From: Streptomyces longispororuber
Lineage (GTDB): Bacteria; Actinomycetota; Actinomycetes; Streptomycetales; Streptomycetaceae
DNA: 55,418 bases
Assembly (NCBI RefSeq): GCF_024448165.1
Contig: NZ_JAMOLN010000042.1
Span: 1-55,418, forward strand
Reading direction: 5' to 3'
The notes beneath the pieces were generated by a model. That model made no database searches, was not told the DNA's origin, and saw nothing but the letters and a program-made list of their open reading frames with translations. The position numbers and the translations under genes were made by a program. Positions 15,101 through 23,167 of this stretch are shown here, piece after piece. Numbering within the stretch: position 1 is the first letter of the stretch; each line of letters starts with the position of its first letter.

Positions 15101-16210
15101 AACAACTCCGCCGGCGGGATCATCAACGGCGGCGGCCCCTACAACTGGGTGGAACCGGAACGCTACTACGACCCGTCGCTCTACGGCAGCCACAGCTTCG
15201 GCTTCCACACCGAGATCGGGATGCCGGTCGTCTCGACCGGGGCGAGCATGCGGAACCTGATCGGCGACGAGCAGCCGGACTGGCCGATCGGCGGTTCGTG
15301 GTACTACCACGACTGGAGCGAGCACGGTAACCAGGCGCCGCAGCAGTACCTGGCCGGGATCGAGGCGCGGCTGGGCAAGGCGACCGGCCTGGACGACCTG
15401 GTGCGTAAGGCGCAGTTCGTCAACTTCGAGAACAGCCGCGCGATGTTCGAGGCGTGGAACGCCCGTATGTGGGACGACGCCAGCGGTCTGATGCTGTGGA
15501 TGTCCCATCCGGCCTGGCACAGCACCGTCTGGCAGACGTACGACTACGACTTCGACGTCAACGGCTTCTACTACGGCTCTCGTTCCGCCTGCGAGCGCCA
15601 TCACGTGCAGGCCGACCCGACCACCGGCCAGGTGACGGCGCTCAACCACACCCCGGACGCGCTGAAGGGCGCCGTGGTCACCGCCGAGGCGTACGACCTG
15701 AACGGCAGGCGGGTGGCCGGCACCGAGCGGATCCGTCTCGACGTCGCTCCATCGGCGACCGCGAAGGCCTTCACGGTGCCCTTCGACAAGAAGCTGCCCG
15801 ACCTCCACCTGCTGCGCCTGACCCTGACCTCGTCCCGCGGCACCGTCCTGTCACGCAACACGTACTGGCGCTACCGCGAACCGTCCGCCATGAAGGCGCT
15901 CAACTCCGCGAAGAAGACGAAACTCTCCCTGTCCCTGCGGCGATCCGATCCGTCCGCTTCCCGGCAGCAGGCGACCGCGGTGCTCCGCAACACCGGCTCG
16001 TCCGTTGCGGCGATGGTGCGCCTCTCGCTCCTGGACGAGCACGGCGAGCGGGTGCTCCCGACCGAGTACGGCGACAACTACCTCTGGTTGCTGCCCGGTG
16101 AGTCCCGCACGGTCACCGTCTCCTGGCCTTCCTCCGCGCTCGGTGAGGACCACCGTCCGGTCCTGCGGGCGGAGGGCTACAACACGGCGGCGGTGAGCGC
16201 GAAGGGCTGA
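12110..16210 (+). CDS. Secreted GH2 beta-mannosidase-like glycoside hydrolase with three F5/8-type-C domains
   Basis: 1366 residues with a Tat signal peptide (SRRSVVTAG) ending near AAA. Residues about 60-215 form an F5/8C (discoidin-like) carbohydrate-binding domain. The GH2 sugar-binding and immunoglobulin domains run about 225-570. Two tandem, clearly related ~140-residue F5/8C repeats (both starting VPLPF, both with KTYV and DGDxxxRW motifs) are inserted about 575-860. The (beta/alpha)8 domain begins LVRGGNWGWDELLRRMP. The predicted acid/base is Glu972 (WCGANEG) and the nucleophile Glu1035 (FHTEIG). The N-E pair favours a beta-mannosidase/endo-mannosidase type over CsxA-type exo-glucosaminidases, which use S-D. 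The substrate is therefore probably a beta-mannoside or related glycan. Two LacI operators suggest sugar induction. Confidence 0.88.
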   Translation: MAPRPDQPSRPSRRSVVTAGSTLLAGFGLAAALPGRSVAAAPSVAGSPAGHGSSGAEGELAAYRPVRVSSTAYAPTPAEFVVDKVSSAGVKGTGWRAADGDPQWVSVDLQAPCEVASVRLTFEAAEGDPVFVPKPTGNWSDGTTGKEILSSYATAFTVETSLDGKSWTSIHRTTSGTGGTVDITPAKPVRARWVRMTSTKRSSANPLGLNGFEVHGTGPAGRPAATGWTDWGRHDHRPPRLELAADGTVPLESGWVLTMDDWADGAGSDLSRQGVDTSGWLPAVVPGTVHGALVEQGKLPDPVAGFGNMHAPEALSRHSWWYKRDFELPHGLDTGRGRHVWLEFDGVNHEAEVWLNGHKAGTLTFPFARAAYDVTGLLTSGTQALAVRITPMPVPGSPGDKGPAGEAWVDAGAGQMNLNSPTYLASSGWDWMPAVRDRAAGIWNHVRLRSTGHAVIGDPRVDTVLPKLPDTSTAEVTIVVPVRNADTTDHDVTVTAAFGGVRVSTKVTVAAGKSTEVTFAPTDFPALKLRNPKLWWPNGYGDPVLHDLTLTAAVSGRTSDRRTTRFGIRQFGYEYAVPLPFTASSDAYTQQVALDSAVRARHVRIKCGKRATDWGFSLWGLSVVDRANAGTDLALHGKATASSSADGTDPAAVSDGDATTRWVSDYADDQWVQVDLGAVQSFDQVDVTWERAYAKTYVVQTSTDGDTWTDAKAVDNSAVPLPFNGGDASLRRETVPETTARYVRLKCGERNTSWGNSLWTFSVIHSGTPGTDLALHAKVGASSEESSHPAANATDGDAGSRWSSAYEDNQWITVDLGSAQRFDEVAVLWEAAYPKTYVIQSSDDNENWTDLKTVDNTPEPLKISVNGTRVLVRGGNWGWDELLRRMPLSRMDTAVRMHRDMNFTMIRNWVGSSNREEFFAKCDEYGLLVWNDFPNAWGMDPPDHEAYNSIASDTVLRYRIHPSVVVWCGANEGNPPKAIDDGMRQAVQSQAPGILYQNNSAGGIINGGGPYNWVEPERYYDPSLYGSHSFGFHTEIGMPVVSTGASMRNLIGDEQPDWPIGGSWYYHDWSEHGNQAPQQYLAGIEARLGKATGLDDLVRKAQFVNFENSRAMFEAWNARMWDDASGLMLWMSHPAWHSTVWQTYDYDFDVNGFYYGSRSACERHHVQADPTTGQVTALNHTPDALKGAVVTAEAYDLNGRRVAGTERIRLDVAPSATAKAFTVPFDKKLPDLHLLRLTLTSSRGTVLSRNTYWRYREPSAMKALNSAKKTKLSLSLRRSDPSASRQQATAVLRNTGSSVAAMVRLSLLDEHGERVLPTEYGDNYLWLLPGESRTVTVSWPSSALGEDHRPVLRAEGYNTAAVSAKG

Positions 16211-16245
16211 CCGACTCGCTGACCGACCGCCTGGATCACCGCTCC

Positions 16246-16280
16246 CCGCTCCCCGCCCGACGTACGGGGGCGGGGAGCGG
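16246..16280. terminator. Bidirectional terminator, 13-bp GC stem
   Basis: CCGCTCCCCGCCC (16246-16258) pairs perfectly with 16268-16280 across a 9-base loop. It sits between convergent stops at 16210 (plus) and 16285 (minus). Confidence 0.8.
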
Positions 16281-16284
16281 TGCG

Positions 16285-17616
16285 TCACGAAGCGTGAACA
16301 CCCCGGGTGAGCTCGCTGAGGGGGATCGGTGTGCCGAGGATCCGCTCGGCCGCTCGGTGCCCGGAGAGCAGGGCGCCGTGCACGGTGGCCGGTTCGTGGC
16401 CGTACGTCGCCTCTCCGGCGAAGTGCAGGACACCGTCGACGGGACCTGCCATCGCGTCGTGGTCGTCGTGCGAGGAACCGACGGCGACGTAGGAGTACGA
16501 GCCGCCGGCCAGAGGATCGCTGCCCCAGCGGGTGAGCCAGTGGCCCACGGGGTCGGGGACGGTGGCGCCGTAGATCTTCCGGAGCGAACCGAGCACCGAG
16601 GCGACCACCTCCGCGTCGGTCATCCCCTCGATCTCCCGGCCCCAGTTCCCGCCGGCGAAGGTCAGCAGCATCGGCTCGCCGCTCACCACGGAGACGTCGT
16701 ACCAGGTGTGCCAGGGGAAGCCGGCCTGCCCGTGCTGCCGGATCGCGTAGACGCCGTCCTGCCAGAACTGCCGGGGGAACTGGAGGAAGATCTTGTTGAA
16801 CACGCCCATGCCGAGCCGGGCGATCGGTCCCGCCACGGCGTCCGGCAGCGCGGGCGTGAACGCGATCGCCCCGGTCTTCAGCACCCCCAACGGCACGGTG
16901 ACGATCACCTGCGCGGCGTCGAACGACTCGTCCGCCGTGTCGACCCGCACCCGGTCGGCCGACCGGGAGACCGAGGTCACGGTCTTGCCCGTACGGACGT
17001 CGAGGCCCTCCGCGAGAGCGTGGGGGAGCACGTCGAAGCCGCCGGGGAAGATCACTTCGTCGCCCTCGATGGCGTCCTCGTCGAGGGCGTGCGCGGCGAC
17101 CTGCTCGACCTCAGCGCCGCACTGCTCCTCCGTGCGGTGCCGGTAGAACGTGCGCAGCCGCTCGGCGCGTTCGGGCTTCCACCCGGCGGCGGCGAGGGTC
17201 CGCTCGGCCGCGGTGGCGTAGCTCTCGTCGTGGCCGGAGTCCGCGATGGTCCGCTGGAAGAGCGCGTCCGCCGTGTCGACGTCGCTGATCCACCGCCGGG
17301 TGGCGTCGTCGTCGAGGAGCCGGTGGGACTCGTCGTAGTCGGCGATCGGCCGCCCGCCCGCCTGGAAGCTCCCGACGGTGAACTCGCGGGTCTCCATCCC
17401 GAACGCCGGGACGAGGTCCGTGAGCGGGTTGCCGGTGAGGCCGTGGATCCACGAGGCGCCGCGGTCGACGCAGAACCCTGCCGTGCGGTCCGTCCACATC
17501 CGGCCGCCGACGCGATCCCGCGCTTCCAGCACGACCACTCGTTGTCCCGCGGACCGCAGCAGCCGCGCGGCGGTGAGGCCGGCGATTCCCGCGCCGACGA
17601 CGATCGTGTCCATCAT
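16285..17616 (-). CDS. Flavin-containing amine oxidase
   Basis: 443 residues. The N-terminal FAD Rossmann fold is TIVVGAGIAGLTAARLL with the E-A-R-x-R-x-G-G-R motif (VLEARDRVGGRMW), and the C-terminal FAD contact is LHFAGEATYGHEPATVHGALLSG. Length and motifs match the monoamine/polyamine oxidase family (amine + O2 to aldehyde, H2O2 and NH3), closest in feel to polyamine oxidases. There is no signal peptide, so it is cytosolic. Either of two adjacent ATGs could start it, and the stop of the upstream aminotransferase fusion is 28 bases away, so it is co-transcribed. It probably supplies aldehydes or removes amines in the same pathway as the fusion enzyme. Confidence 0.88.
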   Translation of the reverse strand: MMDTIVVGAGIAGLTAARLLRSAGQRVVVLEARDRVGGRMWTDRTAGFCVDRGASWIHGLTGNPLTDLVPAFGMETREFTVGSFQAGGRPIADYDESHRLLDDDATRRWISDVDTADALFQRTIADSGHDESYATAAERTLAAAGWKPERAERLRTFYRHRTEEQCGAEVEQVAAHALDEDAIEGDEVIFPGGFDVLPHALAEGLDVRTGKTVTSVSRSADRVRVDTADESFDAAQVIVTVPLGVLKTGAIAFTPALPDAVAGPIARLGMGVFNKIFLQFPRQFWQDGVYAIRQHGQAGFPWHTWYDVSVVSGEPMLLTFAGGNWGREIEGMTDAEVVASVLGSLRKIYGATVPDPVGHWLTRWGSDPLAGGSYSYVAVGSSHDDHDAMAGPVDGVLHFAGEATYGHEPATVHGALLSGHRAAERILGTPIPLSELTRGVHAS

Positions 17617-17644
17617 CTTGACTGTGCTCCAGGGGAGTTCGAGG

Positions 17645-20602
17645 TCAGCCTGCGTGGCCGAGCTGGGTCAGGGCCAGGTCGAGCGTGTCGGCGAAGAAGT
17701 CCGCGGCGGCGGTGTCGATGCACAGCGGGGGCTTGATCTTGAGGATGTTGAGGTGGTCGCCGGTGGGCTGGACGATCACGCCGAGGTCGAGCATGCGCTC
17801 GCACAGTTCGGCGGTCTCCTCGGTGGCCGGTTCGAGAGTGCCGCGGTCGCGGACGAGTTCGAGGCCGAGGTAGAGGCCGGAGCCGTGGACGGTGCCGACG
17901 ACCGGGTGGCGGTCCGCCAGGGCGCTGAGCCGGCGCTTGAGGTGCCCGCCGACGCGGACCGCGTTGCCCTGGAGGTCCTCGTCGCGCAGCGTGTCCAGGA
18001 CGGTGAGGCCGACGACGCTGGAGACCGGGCTGCCTCCGGTGGAGGAGAAGAAGTAGCCCTGCTCGCGGTACCGGTCCGCGACCGCCCGCGACGTGATGAC
18101 GGCGCCCAGCGGATGCCCGTTGCCCATGGCCTTCGCGACGCAGACGACGTCGGGGACGACTCCCTGCTGCTCGAAGCCCCAGAACCAGTGGCCGAGCCGG
18201 CCGTAGCCCGCCTGGACCTCGTCGGCGACGGCCAGGCCCCCGTGCCGCCGCACGGCCGCGTACACCTCGGCCAGGTAGCCGTCGGGCAGGGCGACCCCGC
18301 CGGCGTTGCCGTAGAAGGTCTCGCTGACGAACGCCCCGGCCGGGCGCCCTGCCGCGGCCAGTTCGTCGATCACGGCGGCCGCCTGCGGTGCGTAGCGGGC
18401 CGCGTCCGGTCCGCGGTGGCGACCCCGGTAGGAGTTGGGCGAGTCCACGGTGTGGACCCAGTCGGGGCGGGTGGAAAGGGCGTTGGGGTTGTCCTGAAGG
18501 GAGGTGGAGACGGCGTCCGAGGCGTACGTCCAGCCGTGGTACGCCTCGCGGACGGCGACCACGTCGGGCCGGCCGGAGGCGCCGGTGGCCAGCCGCAGGG
18601 CCAGGTCGACCGCCTCGGAGCCGGAGTTCACCAGGAACACGGTGTCCAGCGGGTCGGGCAGCAGGGCGGCGAGGCGTTCGGTGAACTCCACCACCGAGGC
18701 GTAGTGGAACCGCGAGTTGGTGTTCAGCCGCCGCAACTGTCCGGCCACCGCCCGTTCGACGCGGGGGTGGGCGTGGCCGAGCGGGGTGACGTTGTTGACG
18801 ATGTCGAGGTAGGAGCGGCCTTCGGTGGACAGCAGGTGGTGGCGCCAGCCCCGTTCGATGCGGGGTGGGGTGGCGTAGTAGTGCTCCTGCACCGTCGCGA
18901 ACACGGCGCCGCGCCGCTCCAGCAGGTCGGCGTCGTGCGTCCGGTCGACGGGGGGCAGGCCCAGGAGCGGGGCGGGGTCGGCGGTGAGCGGCAGCCAGCC
19001 GGCGGCGTGTTCGGGACGTACGAGGGGTGGGACGGCGGGGCCGTCGGGTGTGCGCAGGGAGAGGTGGGCACGGGTGCCGGCGGGGAGGTGGACGAGGTCG
19101 TCGCCCGGCCGGACCGTCCCGCCGTCGGCGACGACGGGTGCCACGGTGGTGGGGAAGGACGCCGTCAGCACGAGCGAGCCGTGGGTGATCTCCACGGTTC
19201 CCGCCCGTGCGGTGCGGACCCGCCCCGCACCAGGGGCCTGGACTACCGCCGCCCTGCCGAGCCGCAGGTCGATCCCGGTGGGAACCGTCGCGCCGGAACG
19301 CGTCGACAGCGCGGCGCCCTGGCTCGGCCGGGCCTGTGCGTACCGGGTGGCCGTCACGGCTGCGCCGTTCGCGAGCGCGGCGGCCGAGCACGCCTCCTCG
19401 GCATCGCCGTCGAGCCAGGCGCCCGCGTCCATGGCGTCGGAGTCGACGGACAGGTCGAGGACGGCGATGCGGTCCGCGGAGATGCCGCGCAGCAGAGGGA
19501 GTTCGGGACCACCGGGTGCGGCCGGGGTGTCCGTGACACCGATCGCGTGCCGGACGAGGTGGGTCATCACGGGGATCGGCAGGCGGACGGCCTGCTCGAA
19601 GATGCGCCACTCGCGGTCGAGTGCGCCGGTGGCGTAGGCGTTGTCCGCGTCGACGGCGGCCTGCTGGCGGCCGCTCACGACGAGGCCGGCGGCGCGCAGC
19701 ACCACGAGCGGCCACAGCGCCTCGGCCTCTGCGGCGGACAGCGGGCGCAGGGCGTGGAAGGCGCGGACGGCCGGCAGCACGTGGTGCGGTTCGATGCCGT
19801 CGTGGTGGAGCAGCGAGGAGAGCGACACGGCGAGCTCGCTCACCGCCCAACTCGTCGTCAGATCACCGAAGTCGATGACGCCGTCGGGCATCGGCACACG
19901 GCTGCCGGTCCGGCGGATCAGGTTGTCGTCCGTGAGGTCCAGGTGCACGGCCTGCTGAGGCAGCACGTCGGCGATCCCCTGGACGAGCTTCCACGCTTCG
20001 GCGGTGGCGTCCTGGACGGCGGCCCGTCGCTCGGTCTCGGTGACGTGTCCGGCGAGTGCGGCGACGACGCGGTCGGTGTGCCGCAGGTCCCACTGCAGGA
20101 CGCGATCGAGGCCCGGGTGACGGAACTCCCGCAGGGCGGTGCTCACCTTCGCGGTGACCGTGCCCATCGCCGCGACCGTGCCCGGGGACAGGTGCCGCGG
20201 CCCGGACAGCGCGCCACCAGGGAGGTACCGCAGGAGCCGGGCGACGGCCGGTCCGCCGTCGGTGTCCACCACCGTGCGACGAGGACTGCCGTCCGGGTGG
20301 CGCAGCACCGTGGCGACGCGCAGGTCGGGGTGGGCGGCGGCGATCAGGTCGGCGGCGGTGTCCTGCGCCTCGATCTCCACGGGACCGAAGGCCGGGTTGG
20401 CGATCTTCAGGACGGCCAGGACCGCCCCGTCCTCGTTCTGCAAGCGGAAGTTGGCGTCCTGCTGGCTCCCCAGCGGTTCCGCCCGGGCGTTCATGCCGAG
20501 GTGCTGAGCGGCTATGACTTCGGCCTCGGCGGCGCTGGTCCGCGGCGCGGGAAGCGCGTCCTCGGCGAAGAAGTCGATCGTGCGGGGCTCCGGGTGCGGC
20601 AT
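17645..20602 (-). CDS. Three-domain fusion: APH-type kinase, M23-like barrel, class III aminotransferase
   Basis: 985 residues. The N-terminal 1-380 is an aminoglycoside-phosphotransferase-like kinase, with catalytic HLDLTDDN and metal-binding VIDFGD. About 430-600 is a beta-barrel resembling an M23/duplicated-hybrid domain (GIDLRLGRAAVVQAPGAGRV) that lacks the zinc-binding histidines. About 620-985 is a PLP fold-type I class III aminotransferase, with PLP lysine 824 (VAKAMGNG) and cofactor-loop NSGSEAVDLALRLA. In animals the related kinase and PLP activities, on hydroxylysine and phosphoethanolamine, are separate proteins. Here phosphorylation and PLP-dependent elimination or transamination of an amino alcohol are probably channelled. 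ATG at 20602 was chosen because GAGGA lies upstream. Operon with an Lrp regulator and an amine oxidase. Confidence 0.85.
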   Translation of the reverse strand: MPHPEPRTIDFFAEDALPAPRTSAAEAEVIAAQHLGMNARAEPLGSQQDANFRLQNEDGAVLAVLKIANPAFGPVEIEAQDTAADLIAAAHPDLRVATVLRHPDGSPRRTVVDTDGGPAVARLLRYLPGGALSGPRHLSPGTVAAMGTVTAKVSTALREFRHPGLDRVLQWDLRHTDRVVAALAGHVTETERRAAVQDATAEAWKLVQGIADVLPQQAVHLDLTDDNLIRRTGSRVPMPDGVIDFGDLTTSWAVSELAVSLSSLLHHDGIEPHHVLPAVRAFHALRPLSAAEAEALWPLVVLRAAGLVVSGRQQAAVDADNAYATGALDREWRIFEQAVRLPIPVMTHLVRHAIGVTDTPAAPGGPELPLLRGISADRIAVLDLSVDSDAMDAGAWLDGDAEEACSAAALANGAAVTATRYAQARPSQGAALSTRSGATVPTGIDLRLGRAAVVQAPGAGRVRTARAGTVEITHGSLVLTASFPTTVAPVVADGGTVRPGDDLVHLPAGTRAHLSLRTPDGPAVPPLVRPEHAAGWLPLTADPAPLLGLPPVDRTHDADLLERRGAVFATVQEHYYATPPRIERGWRHHLLSTEGRSYLDIVNNVTPLGHAHPRVERAVAGQLRRLNTNSRFHYASVVEFTERLAALLPDPLDTVFLVNSGSEAVDLALRLATGASGRPDVVAVREAYHGWTYASDAVSTSLQDNPNALSTRPDWVHTVDSPNSYRGRHRGPDAARYAPQAAAVIDELAAAGRPAGAFVSETFYGNAGGVALPDGYLAEVYAAVRRHGGLAVADEVQAGYGRLGHWFWGFEQQGVVPDVVCVAKAMGNGHPLGAVITSRAVADRYREQGYFFSSTGGSPVSSVVGLTVLDTLRDEDLQGNAVRVGGHLKRRLSALADRHPVVGTVHGSGLYLGLELVRDRGTLEPATEETAELCERMLDLGVIVQPTGDHLNILKIKPPLCIDTAAADFFADTLDLALTQLGHAG

Positions 20603-20669
20603 GGCGAGGTCCTCGACGGGGTGCGCGGTGCGTGGCGGTGGCGGTGGTGGATCGGGGCGGGCGGTCGCC

Positions 20670-21110
20670 TCAGTCGACGTGCCACAGGAAGCGGTGGGTG
20701 TGGATCCCGAAGTAGGGGAAGTTCTCCACGCCCGTGACGCCCTCGACCGTGCGTACGACGTCGTTGACGAAGTCCAGCAGGTCGTGGGGCCGCGCACAGA
20801 CGACCTCGACGAACAGATCGAACGTGCCGGCGGTCAGCACCGCGTACACGACTTCGTCGTGCCGGGAGAGCTCGTCGGCCACCGCCCGGGGGTCGCCGTC
20901 GATGTGCAGCCCGAGCAGGGCCATCGTCTGACGGCCCATGGTCATCGGGTCGGTGACGCCCACGACCTGAACCGCCTTGGCGTCGATCAGGCGCTGGAGC
21001 CGGAGCCGCGCGGCCGACGGCGACAGGCCCACCTTCGGACCCAGATCGGCGTACGGGATCCGGCCGTCCACCTGCAACTCCCGCAGGATGGCCCGGTCGA
21101 TCTCGTCCAT
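20670..21110 (-). CDS. Lrp/AsnC-family transcriptional regulator
   Basis: 146 residues, the usual length. The N-terminal HTH (DEIDRAILRELQVDGRIPYADLGPKVGLSPSAARLRLQRL) is followed by the RAM effector-binding domain (VYAVLTAGTFDLFVEVVC, ending FPYFGIHTHRFLW). It probably senses an amino acid or amine and controls the fusion aminotransferase and amine oxidase, which follow in the same direction 67 bases downstream. ATG at 21110 has GAGAGG upstream; a longer in-frame extension has no homology. Direct repeats in its upstream region may be its binding sites. Confidence 0.93.
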   Translation of the reverse strand: MDEIDRAILRELQVDGRIPYADLGPKVGLSPSAARLRLQRLIDAKAVQVVGVTDPMTMGRQTMALLGLHIDGDPRAVADELSRHDEVVYAVLTAGTFDLFVEVVCARPHDLLDFVNDVVRTVEGVTGVENFPYFGIHTHRFLWHVD

Positions 21111-21176
21111 GAGGTGCCTCTCGCCGCCCGAACAGTGCCCCTGAATGCTGTTGCGAGCACGATGCCTGCTTCGGAC

Positions 21177-21206
21177 GCTCGAATCAAGAGTCTCCATGCT
21201 CGAATC
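21177..21206. promoter_or_regulatory. 9-bp direct repeats (GCTCGAATC), possible Lrp-type sites
   Basis: GCTCGAATC occurs at 21177-21185 and 21198-21206, a 21-bp period (two helical turns), 67-96 bases upstream of the Lrp start. A second pair, ACGAGGGAT at 21250-21258 and 21263-21271, lies further out. Helically phased repeats upstream of an autoregulated Lrp gene are typical, but the assignment is inference. Confidence 0.35.
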
Positions 21207-21321
21207 GCGAAACGGGATCGCTAGGACCCGATCGCGAGACGGGGTCGCGACGAGGGATTGCAACGAGGGATCGCGAAGGGACGGACGGCTCTGGCCGTGG
21301 CCGATGGCGCCACGACGCAGT

Positions 21322-21353
21322 GCGGCCCCGGAGGAAGCGTCCTCCGGGGCCGC
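21322..21353 (-). terminator. Terminator of the esterase gene, 14-bp stem
   Basis: GCGGCCCCGGAGGA (21322-21335) pairs perfectly with 21340-21353 across a 4-base loop (AGCG). It begins 10 bases beyond the stop of the minus-strand depolymerase/esterase gene. Confidence 0.85.
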
Positions 21354-21363
21354 GCACGGAAGG

Positions 21364-22872
21364 TCAGGCCGTGCAGCCGGAGTCCGCGAGGACGTAGTAG
21401 TCGGGGGCCGTCTGCTTGAGGGTGTGCGTGGTGAAGGTGTTCCACAGGCCCATGGCCTCGTCGGAACCGTTGGCGTAGGTGTTGCCGCCGCTCTGGTGGG
21501 CGCGTCCGGCCACGGTGTGCTGGTAGTTGCTCGCCGTGTAGCACGTGGGCGTGAATCCGGTGGTGGTGGCGGTCACCGACGCGGACACCGTGCCGGTGGC
21601 TCCCGCGGTGTCCACAGCGGCCACCGTGTAGGTGTAGGCCGTGCCGGTGTTCAGGCCCGTGTCGGTGTAGGAGCCGGAGGCCGCTGTGCCCACCTTCGAT
21701 CCGCCCCGGTAGACGGTGTAGGAGGCAGCGCCGTCCACCGCGTTCCACTTCAGGGAGGCGGTCGTGTCGGTGGTGCCGGAGACCGTCAGCCCCGTGGGCG
21801 CGGGCAGTGTGCCGGGAGTCTCCCCGCCGCCCCCGTCGAGGCCCCAGAAGCGGGCGGTGTGGTAGCTGGAGCAGATGGTGTCCAGGTAGTAGGTGCCCGC
21901 GGTGCCGCACTGCTCGGCGCCGCTGCCCGGGTCGACGGCCAGCCCGTGCTGCATGCCGGCGATGGAGTAGACCTCGACGGCGGGCTTGCCGGCGGTGTCG
22001 TCGTAGACGCTCAGCGTGGTGCCCGCGCCGAGGCTCTCGGTGCGCGACGGGGTCTGGCCTATGCCCCAGGCGTTCGTCCACTGGTCGCGCAGTTCGGTGG
22101 CGTTGGCGGGGGCGACGGTGGTGTCCGCGGTGCCCTGCCAGATCGCCACCCGCGGCCAGGAGGTGGTACCGGCGGGCGCGGCAGAGCGCACGAGGTCACC
22201 CCACTGGGCGGGCGTCTTGTCCGCCGGGCTGTACATGCAGGTGTACGCGGCGGACACGCTCGTCGCGCACCCCGCGGGCAGGCCCGAGTCGATGGAGCCG
22301 CCCGCGAACACGTCGGGGTAGGCGGCGAGCATGTTCGCGGTCATGCCGGCACCGGCGGACAGCCCGGTGATGTAGACCCGCCGGGTGTCGCTGCCGTACT
22401 GCGCGACGGCCTTGTCGACCATCTGCTTGATGGACAGCGCCTCGCCCTGACCGCGCGCACTGTCGCCCGTCTGGAACCAGTTGAAGCAGGAGTTGGCGTT
22501 GTTCGCGCTGCTGGTCTGGGGGAAGACCAGCGCGAAGCCGTAGCTGTCGGCGAACTTCGGCCAGCCCGAGTTGCTGTAGTAGTCGGTCGCGCTCTGCGTG
22601 CAGCCGTGCAGGGCGATCACGAGCGGAGCGTCCGACGGCAGGGTGTCGGGCGCGTACGTGTACATGGACAGGTTCCCGGGGTTGGATCCGAACCCGGTCA
22701 CCTGGGTCAGGCCCGCGGCCGACGCCTGGGGTGCGGCGGCCAGCAGGCCCGCGGTGAGCGCGAGGGTTCCCACGGCGGCAGTGGCCCAGCGGCGCAGGCC
22801 TCCGGTGATGCGGCGGCCTGTGGTGGGGTTGCGGCTTCCGGTGGGGCGGAACGGGGAGTGCGGCTCTGTCAT
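21364..22872 (-). CDS. Secreted PHB-depolymerase/feruloyl-esterase-type hydrolase with Fn3 and binding domain
   Basis: 502 residues. A Sec signal peptide ends near ASA-AG (residue 53). The catalytic alpha/beta-hydrolase domain (about 55-345) has oxyanion loop ALHGCTQSA, lipase box GLSAGAG with Ser172, and the likely partners Asp250 (QGTADTTV) and His309 (GMQHGLA). A fibronectin type III domain spans about 357-443. A C-terminal domain (about 446-502: CYTASNY...AGRAHQSGG...THTLKQTAPDYYV) resembles the short-chain-PHA-binding domain of extracellular poly(3-hydroxybutyrate) depolymerases. It therefore probably hydrolyses extracellular polyester granules; a feruloyl or acetyl-xylan esterase role is the alternative. 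The start is ATG at 22872 with GGAG upstream. It is monocistronic with a strong terminator. Confidence 0.85.
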   Translation of the reverse strand: MTEPHSPFRPTGSRNPTTGRRITGGLRRWATAAVGTLALTAGLLAAAPQASAAGLTQVTGFGSNPGNLSMYTYAPDTLPSDAPLVIALHGCTQSATDYYSNSGWPKFADSYGFALVFPQTSSANNANSCFNWFQTGDSARGQGEALSIKQMVDKAVAQYGSDTRRVYITGLSAGAGMTANMLAAYPDVFAGGSIDSGLPAGCATSVSAAYTCMYSPADKTPAQWGDLVRSAAPAGTTSWPRVAIWQGTADTTVAPANATELRDQWTNAWGIGQTPSRTESLGAGTTLSVYDDTAGKPAVEVYSIAGMQHGLAVDPGSGAEQCGTAGTYYLDTICSSYHTARFWGLDGGGGETPGTLPAPTGLTVSGTTDTTASLKWNAVDGAASYTVYRGGSKVGTAASGSYTDTGLNTGTAYTYTVAAVDTAGATGTVSASVTATTTGFTPTCYTASNYQHTVAGRAHQSGGNTYANGSDEAMGLWNTFTTHTLKQTAPDYYVLADSGCTA

Positions 22873-23167
22873 GACGACTGACTCCAGATGAGACGGACAC
22901 GCCCGAGAGTGGGGAAGGGCGGGCCGGAACGTCGGTGTGCCGTGCATCATCTGGGCGGTCGGGGTGGCTGCGACATGTGTGGGCGAGCCAGGTGTGGCGG
23001 AGGTGCAGTGTGATGGCCACCCATGGCCGACACGTTGGGCCCTGGATACGGCGTTGGCGTGCGTGCCGGCTCATTGCTGTCAGTCGCCGTGGCGAGACGG
23101 GTGTTTCAGACAGGTGTTTCAGACGGGCGCTCCATGCGGACGCGGTGCTTCATGCGCATGCGGAGCT
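22873..23167. other. Intergenic region upstream of the esterase, with 13-bp repeats
   Basis: No gene. Just downstream of the flavoprotein gene lies a 13-bp tandem repeat (23098-23110 and 23111-23123, core GTGTTTCAGA) and a nearby repeated GCTTCATGCGC. No convincing -35/-10 pair for the esterase and no terminator for the flavoprotein operon could be assigned. Confidence 0.35.

Noticed and set aside
12104..15808. A minus-strand open frame of over 1200 codons opposite the GH2 gene (and similar long antisense frames elsewhere, for example 7000-9081)
   Set aside because: Val/Arg/Gly/His-rich sequence without domains, caused by very high GC at third codon positions of the real gene on the other strand.
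17378..20737. Large plus-strand frame over 1100 codons across the aminotransferase operon
   Set aside because: Antisense shadow of the kinase-aminotransferase gene, whose minus-strand frame has clear catalytic motifs.
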